Assembly (NCBI GenBank): GCA_026770575.1
Contig: MU657248.1
Span: 94,474 to 104,719 of the forward strand
Source: Pelagophyceae sp. CCMP2097
Lineage: Eukaryota > Sar > Pelagophyceae
Length of the DNA stretch: 10,246 bases
Reading direction: 5' to 3'
The first letter of the stretch is position 1, and every line of letters starts with the position of its first letter. Below are positions 1-6,900 of the stretch, piece by piece. Position numbers and translations under genes: made by a program. The notes under the pieces are model-generated. The model did no database searches, was not told where the DNA came from, and saw only the letters and a list, made by a program, of their open reading frames with translations.

Positions 1-94
1 CGCCCTGCTCTTCCACGACACGCGTCGCGTAAGCCACCCCCCCCTCCCCACCACCCACGCTCCAAGAGAAATTCGGTACCACGAATGTACTGTT

Positions 95-400
95 ATGAGT
101 TCTCGTTTCGGAACCCGCCGTTTCGGCGAATCCGAATCACTTATTACAGTTGCGAATTACGCATTTTACCTTTTACAGCGATTACTGTCACATACTACTA
201 CTACACGAGCTTGGAACTTTTGAGTTTCTTGATAAAAATCAGCGTTTCGAAAGCGCGCCGGCGCGGCGAGTCCGAATCACTTAATCGCGTTGCGAATTAC
301 GTATTCTACCTATTACAGCGATTACTGTCATCATACGTGGTCTTGGAACTTTTGTATTTCATAATAAATGTTAGCGTTCCGGAAGCGCGTCTTAAAAGGT
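95..400. repeat. Diverged 140-bp tandem repeat in 5' flank (about 2.2 copies)
   Basis: TCCGAATCACTTA (131 and 271), TGCGAATTAC (151 and 291), TTACAGCGATTACTGTCA (173 and 313) recur at a 140-nt spacing; TTGGAACTTTT (211 and 343) recurs at 132 because of a small indel. A third partial copy starts near 373 (GCGTTCC-GGAAGCGCG). Plus frame 1 is open across it (to 402), but the 140-nt period changes frame between copies and there is no family resemblance, so it is not called coding. Confidence 0.88.
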
Positions 401-462
401 GATTGCGATTTTGTTATTCTCGACTCGATACGCCACAATCTGAAAATCGATGGAATTTTTAA

Positions 463-489
463 AATCTCAAAATTGACCGTTTTGAGATT
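463..489. other. Perfect 10-bp inverted repeat (hairpin) in 5' flank
   Basis: AATCTCAAAA (463-472) and TTTTGAGATT (480-489) are exact reverse complements around a 7-nt loop. Role unknown. The surrounding stretch 400-760 is AT-richer than the gene and holds no recognisable gene. Confidence 0.8.
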
Positions 490-792
490 GGAAGCGCCAC
501 CTAGCGCGCTCGACGCGCGCTGAAGCGGCAAGTACGAAAACGCACCATTTAGCGTGATTTCCGATTGCCACCCTCTTCAGCGATTAGCGTCGTTTTGAAC
601 AATTGAAAGGGGGTCAAACTGGCATATTTATCTCAGCTAATTAGGCGTCTTTGGAGAAGCGGACCACGGAGGGTTAGGGTGCGCGACGGGTGTACGCGAC
701 GGGGATGGAAAACGAGCCGTTACAGAATACGATTTAAAATACATTGTTTTGGCGATTATGTTAGGAGACATGTCCTGGAGAGCCACACGGTG

Positions 793-830
793 CTTAGATA
801 GTGGTAGGCTCTCGGCCCCTGCGGGGCCCT
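793..830 (-). repeat. 38-bp flanking element, upstream copy (minus strand)
   Basis: On the minus strand it reads AGGGCCCCGCAGGGGCCG, then AGAGCCTACC and ACTATCTAAG. The first 18 bases are identical to the downstream copy at 9813-9830, including the hairpin GGCCCC-GCA-GGGGCC; the CATA before it is shared in part (CAT). The end ACTATCTAAG is also identical. It points away from COPB1, about 150 bp upstream of the ATG. Confidence 0.85.
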
Positions 831-857
831 ATGGCCCTTCATCCCTGAACGACCACT

Positions 858-889
858 AAAAAACAACGGCCTCAAAAAGCAACGGCCTC
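858..889. repeat. 16-bp direct repeat upstream of the start codon
   Basis: Two adjacent 16-mers sharing CAACGGCCTC after an A-run lie at 858-873 and 874-889, about 90 bp upstream of the ATG. Position suits a promoter or 5' UTR element, but nothing shows function. No clear TATA box was found; TTTAAAAT near 732 is a weak candidate. Confidence 0.7.
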
Positions 890-975
890 TAAAGACGCTT
901 TCCTTGAACGCCACACGCAGGCGAGTTTGCCGCGCCCCCGCCGCCCGCCTCCGGCTTGAGCGCGCGTCGGTCAAG

Positions 976-997
976 ATGGACACCGAGTCGTGCACCG
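976..997 (+). CDS. COPB1: COPB1 exon 1 (start)
   Basis: Encodes residues 1-7 (MDTESCT) and the first base of codon 8. The ATG at 976 has A at -3 and G at +4. It is chosen because MDTESCT followed by VLFN matches the usual beta-COP N-terminus (Arabidopsis begins MEKSCT). Donor GTGCGC; the following intron 998-1049 (52 nt) is phase 1. Confidence 0.88.
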
Positions 998-3900
998 GTG
1001 CGCGCGCCCGCCGACGTTTGCGCCGATTGAAAACCCTTTCCCCGCGCAGTGCTGTTCAACACGGAGACCAAGGACGCGTCCACGCAAGAGGAGATCCAAA
1101 AGCTCTTGGAGTCGACGGACGACAAGGTGCGTCTTTGCGAAGCCCTCGTCGCGCCGCGCCCCCCCACCCCGGGGACCCTTTTGAAAAAACGGGGGACGCG
1201 ATGAAACACCGCTGCCTGCGGCGGCCGTGAGAAGCGGCGGCCTCCTCTCGCCATGCATCCAAGTGGCTCCGTGGCACGGACGCCACTTGCACAAAGTCGC
1301 GCTCGTTGGTCGTGGGCGGGTGCTCCCGGCACCCTCTCCCGCGCGGCAAGAGGGACCGCGCGCTTTCGACGGTCGCGGGCGGGTCCGCAGGGTCCCGCGC
1401 GGCATGAGGGATTGAAAGAGACCGCGCGCGTTCTACGGCCGTGGGCGGGTTCTCCCGGCACCCTCTCCTGCGCGGCAAGCCGTCGCGGGCGGATTCTCCC
1501 GGCACCCTCTCCCGCGCGGCGAGAGGGATTGAAAGACCGCGTGGCGAGAGGGATCGAAAGAGACCGTGGGCGTTCGACGGTCCGCAGGGTCCCGGGACCC
1601 TCTCCCGCGCGGCAAGAGGGATTGAAAGAGACCGCGCGCGTTTGACGGTCTTGGGCGGGTCCGCAGGGTTTCGCGCGGGAGACCGTCCCTTTGCAAACTC
1701 GGAGACGGCCGTTGGCCGCGTTAGAATCCGGATTGAGTCTGTTTCTTGCGTAGCTCAAGGTCAAGGCTTTGAAGTCTGCGATCCTGCTGCTGCTGGACGG
1801 CGAGCCGATGCCGAAGATTCTCATGTCGGTGATCCGTTTCTGCATCAACACGGACTGTCACGAGCTCAAGAAGCTTTTAATGCTCTTCTGGGAAATCGTG
1901 CCGAAATACGACACGGAGCGCAAGCTGCTGCCGGAGATGATCCTGGTGCGTGTTTGAGCGCGCGCGCTTGTGCCTTTGGAGTTTGCAAGCTTCTGTCTTG
2001 GTAGTTGGCTCTTCTCCCACGCCGTTTCAGGTCTGCAACGCCCTCCGCAACGATTTGAACCACGCCAACGAGTTCGTCCGCGGCTCCATGCTCCGGTTCC
2101 TCTGCAAGCTCACCGAGGCGGTGCGGCCATCCCCGCGCCGACGCGGCCGCGCGCCTCGTTTGAAAACACGGTGAAACGAGGTGGATGTAGGAAATCATCG
2201 AGCCGCTCATGCCCTCCATCCGCGCATGCCTCGAGCACCGCCACTCGTGAGTGGCTGGGTGGCGGGGAAGTCGTCTTATTTGTCGACGTGGACGTGGACT
2301 CTTCAGGTACGTGCGCAAAAACGCGGCTCTCTGCGTCTTCCACGCGCACAAGCACTTTGGGGCGGCGCTGCTGCCGGATGCTGCTGAAGTGATGGAGAAG
2401 TTTATAGAGAGCGAAGCCGAACTGGGCGCGCGCCGCAACGCGTGACCAACCAGCGCCCACAAAAGAGGCCAACCGGAGACACCCCGCGAGGGCCGTCCCT
2501 TGAAAGGGCCGTCGGGGCCCTTGAAAGGTCCGTTGGATCCCGCGCAGGGGCCGTTTGGGGCCGTCGGGCGGGGTGGCGCGCCGGCCCGGGACGCCGCTGC
2601 GACGAGAGACGAGGCGGCACGGCGGGGTCGGAGACGGTCCCGGTCCTCCGTGGCCCCATCGGCCCGGTGGGCCCTGGGCCGACGACGCCGACTGTCGGGA
2701 CGAACGACGCGGGTCGCGGCGCGGCGCGGAGATCCTTTTTGGTTCTTCTCGCGACGCCCCCTTTGCCTTGCTGGGCTCGCGGGGCCTGCGTCTGCTTTCA
2801 CGACAGCCGCCTTTGGCGCGGTGGCCGAGGGGGTCGAAAGAAAGGTACTCATTGCCATGGAACGTAGGTTCTTGATGCTGTCGAGCGAGGCCGAGGAATC
2901 TGCCATCGACTTCCTCGCCGCCAACGCAGACGACTTGGACCGCTTCGGCGACGGGTTTGCGCTGCTGGTGTCGGACCGCGTCGGGCGGCGGTTGGCAAAC
3001 GGGCCAGGGCCGGTTCTGACGGCCCCTTTTCAAAAGACGTCTTTGTGCGTGGTGCGTTTGAGCATCCTGCTTCAACCCCCCGCTTCTAGGTCCTGGAGTT
3101 GACGCGCAAGGTGTGCCGCAAGGACGCGGCACAAAAGTCGCGGTTCGTCCGCTTCCTGTTCCAGCTTTTAGGGTCGCCCTCCGCCGCGGTGAGTCTCGAT
3201 TTTGACCGTGGCCCCTGGGATGCCGCATGCGATACGGGCTTTGTCGGGTTGCGAGCCTTGCCCCGGTCCTTGGCAAGCTCGACGGGCCCGGGCTCTCTGG
3301 CGGTCATTCGCACGGTCGAATGCGCGGTCACTTGCTCGCACCGTCGAACGCGTGGTCACTTTCAGAGCGCTTGCTTCTCGCCCTTTGAGGCTCCTCGCAA
3401 AGGGCCGCGCCCCACGACGTCTGTGCAGGCCCCTCTCTGCGGCCTCTGACGCCCTCGTCGCGCGGTCCGAGGGTGGGCTGCCCCGCGGTCGGGGTTTCCT
3501 GCATCGCTCGGGGTCTCTTGCACGGGCCCCGAAGATGGGCGGGAGGGCCCCTCGCCTCGCTCGCTCGGCGAGCGCCCCTCGAAAAGGGCCGCGGGAGACC
3601 CTCGTGCAACGTCCCTCTTTTTTGGAATCCCGTCGTCGTGGTCGACCTCTGGGCTCGCGTCTTCTCGCAGGGCCCTGTCAGAGGCTCTTGCGAGGGCCCT
3701 GCTTCAAAGGCCCTCGCGCAGCTCGTTGCGAGGGCCCTCGACGGCCCCTTGCGTCTCTCGCGCCGGTCTCTCTCACGGGCCTCTTTTAAAGTCTCTCGCG
3801 AGAATCGCACAGTCTCTCGCGAGAATACCCTCGTACTCTTCCGGTCTCGGACCCGCCTCGACGGGCCCTCGAAAAGGTCGATTGCGCGGAGGCGCCTCTC

Positions 3901-6900
3901 CGGTGGCTATCTCGCACGCAGCCCATGGGGCACCTCGATGGGGTCGCAACTTGGCGGCTCAGATTGGTCTTTTCGCAGCCGGATGGATGGCGCGTCTTTG
4001 GGGTCCTTGCGACGTACGCGGACCGTCTCCGAACGTTGCGGTCACGACTTGCGACGTTTGCGGCCTTAAGGCCGGTCGAAGAGGGCAGTCGCCCGGTCCT
4101 GCTTTGAAAGGCCGAAGTCGAAAACCAGACGCGGGCCAGGAGGCATTCGGGTCGTCGGCCCTTGCCCACCTTTGAAATCCACCGGGATTCCTGCACGGGG
4201 TCGGGCCCGCCCCGGGAGGCGGCGTATCAACGTGGCGGAGTGCCAAGGAATCCCTTTGGACCTTTGCATTGCCTCCCGGGGTGGTCATTTGTGGCGCATT
4301 TTCACGTTGTTGTGGGTATCAGGTCTCGTACGAGGCGGCGTGGACTTTGGTATCGCTGTCTTCGGCCCCGACGGCGGTGCGGGCGGCGGCGACGACGTAC
4401 ACCAATCTGCTGTGCTCGCAGTCGGACAACAACATCAAGCTCATCGTGCGTTGGCCTTTGCCTCGCTCGTACGCAACTATGAAGTTAAGGTGCTCGAGCG
4501 CTTGGCCGAGATTCGGAACCGCCACGTCCGCGTCCTGACCGAAATCCTCATGGACATTCTGCGCGCGCTCGCCTCGCCCGACGTGGAGATTTGCAAGAGG
4601 ACGCTCAACATCGCCATGGATCTCGTCTCGCCGCGCAACATCGACGAGGTGCCAAAGTCGGAATCAACCGCCGAAAATACACGCGCCCCGCAGGTCGTCG
4701 CCGTGCTGAAGCGCGAGGTCGTGCGGACGCGCGACTCGGACCTGGAGAAGGGCAGTGCGTTGTTTGATGGTTTCGACTCGCGGTGGAACCCTTTTGTTTT
4801 GAAGGACGGCCGAAAAGATGGTCGAGGCGTTGGGGAGAGCTCTTTTGTGGACGGGGAGTCGCCCCCGTGGGGCCGACGGAGGAGCGCCCGGGCAATCTGA
4901 GCGGATGAGACGCCCGCTTGGCCGGTCCGACGGTCCGAGTCTTCCCAAGAGGGCCCGCTCGAGGGCCCGCTTGACTTTGGGCCGCTTTCTGGGCGCGCCG
5001 TTGGGCGTCGTGGGCCGCTCTTCTGGTCCGTTTAGTCTGAGCCGGGTCTACGGGCCTTGGTCCCTCGCCCCGTGTTGTGGACGGACGTAGAAATGGCACA
5101 ACACGGGAGAGGCGCCCAGTGGCGCCTCGAGGGCGGTCGATGGGCCGTGTTTGAGGGTCCCTTTGCGACTTGATGGGCCCTTTGACTGGGTCCTGTGCAC
5201 CCCAGAGGACGGCACAAAACGGCGCGGTGACGGGCCGTGTTTTCAGCCCCGAGACGCAAGTCCCCACGACTGGGGCAAGAAGGCGGGTTTCGAGGCCCGA
5301 GGCGCCGACCGAGGCCGGTCCCGACGCCTTTCGAAAGGGCCTCTGTTGTATTTGTCGTATTCGAAAGGGCCTCTGTTGTATTTGTCGTATTCGAAAGGGC
5401 CTCTGTTGTATTTGTCGTATTCGAAAGGGCCTCTCTCGAAAGAGCCAAAGTACGAGCCAAAGTACGATGCCCCCGGCCCCGAGTCGACCGGGGCCCCGAC
5501 TCGACCGGGGCCCCGAGTCGACCGGGTCCCGACGAAGGCGCATCGTACAGACCCCGGTCCAAGGCGATGCGTCTCTCGATGCGGCCCCCACAAAGAGACG
5601 TGCGCGGGCCCGTCTTCCCTGATTTCGATTCGGCTCGTTCTCACTCTTCCCCGAGGCGAGTACCGCGCCATGCTCATCCACAGCATCCACGCCTGCGCCC
5701 TCAAATTCCCAGACGTCGCGGGCAGCGTCGTGCACGTGCTCATGGACTTCCTCGGGAGCGACGGCGCGACGGACGTCGTCGTCTTCGTGCGTTGCGGAGG
5801 CCGTTTGCAACGTCGACGCCATCGTCCGCCGTCTAGGTCCGCGCCATCGTCGAACAGTACCCACCTCTCAGAGCGGGCATCGTGCACAAGCTCCTCGGGG
5901 CCTTCCCGGACATCCAGGCGTCGACGGTGCTGGCCACGGCGCTGTGAGTTGGGCGGGGCAGTCGCCTCGCACACACAAACGTCGCACAAACGTCGCAAAA
6001 AGACACGGTGCTGACGACGACCGGGTTGCGAGTCGCGGAGACGCCGCGCAAGACGCCCGTGAACCCGTAGGTGGATCCTCGGCGAGTATTCAGAGGGAGA
6101 CGAGGCCGTGGAGGCGGGCTTCGAGGTGCGCCGACGCAAAGGGTCTTCCACGGACCGAGGACCCAACGGCATCAACGGCATCATCCATTTGCATGCGCCT
6201 TTGGGGTCGCAAGTTCAGGCCGTAGGTCATTTTCAAGTGCCTCGGGAACGGCGCCGCCTTTGACCGCGCGCTGACCAAAGACGCCGGCGACGGCGCCCAG
6301 CACGCCTCGCCCGTGGCGGCGCAGCTCGCGGCGACCAAGTGCGGGAGCGGCGCCGCTTGCAAGCCACAGGCTGGAATCCAAGAACCGGGCGAGGTTGGGA
6401 CGTGCATCGACGGGGACTCGAAATGTGCCATTTTCGGCCGGCCATGATGCGACGCCTCGAGCAACGTCTCTTAGAGAGTATTTTGGCCGCTCGAGTTGCC
6501 CGAGGACCTCGAAGCGGGACCGTTGGGACTCGTTCAACGGCCCTTGCCTCGGGGCCCTTTTCGCGGCCTGCGACGGAGGGGCTTTTGGCCGGGGCCGGCT
6601 GCGGCTTGCCTCGCCGAAATGTGTTCACACTTTCGCCTAGGTCCATCGTCCTCGCTGACGGGACGTACGCCACTCAGCCGGCGCCAGCGGCCTTTGAATC
6701 GCCGTCGGTGCACTCCAAGGCGGCCGTGTTGCGGCGTTTGATCTGCGACGGCGACGTCTTCCTCGCCACTGTCTGTACTGCGTCGCGGCAACGTGGCAAA
6801 CCGCCGCCGTAGGGCGGTCCCGGGAGGCGTGGGTGGCCGAAAGACCAAGGATGCGGGGGCCGAAAGACCAAGGATGCGACCACGGATACACGGGCCTTTC

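Larger units (their letters stand above)
4755..5655 (+). other. COPB1 intron 11, long intron with several tandem arrays
   Basis: This 901-nt intron runs from GCA|GTGCGT to CCCGAG|GC. The first half has GGGCCC and GGTCCG blocks. The second half holds three adjacent tandem arrays with units of 30, 12 and 17 bp (separate entries). Open frames through it on both strands reflect array periods and GC content, not a gene. Confidence 0.85.

Noticed and set aside
1..33. Possible tail of an upstream coding exon: frame 2 gives ALLFHDTRR with all G/C third positions, then a donor-like CGC|GTAAGC; frame 3 ends in TAA at 30-32.
   Set aside because: Only nine codons are visible and no family can be recognised; either reading could be chance in GC-rich sequence.
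85..402. Open frame of 105 residues on the plus strand.
   Set aside because: It spans the diverged 140-bp tandem repeat, the repeat period breaks the frame relation between copies, the residues are low-complexity Tyr/Leu/Arg-rich, and codon use differs from COPB1.
889..1851. Open frame of 320 residues on the minus strand.
   Set aside because: It runs antisense through exons 1-3 and the tandem array of intron 2; Arg/Pro/Ala-rich repeats are typical of GC-rich shadow frames.
1866..3276. Two overlapping long minus-strand frames (352 and 388 residues).
   Set aside because: Both lie antisense to well-supported COPB1 exons 3-8 and show no recognisable domain.
5331..5434. Regular 30-bp repeats considered as a CRISPR array.
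   Set aside because: The units are contiguous without spacers and lie in a eukaryotic intron.
4605..6184. Long minus-strand frames (419 and 313 residues) with a [14 protein letters not shown] or [14 protein letters not shown] repeat.
   Set aside because: The repeats are translations of the 30-bp intron 11 minisatellite, whose length is a multiple of three and so stays open in several frames.
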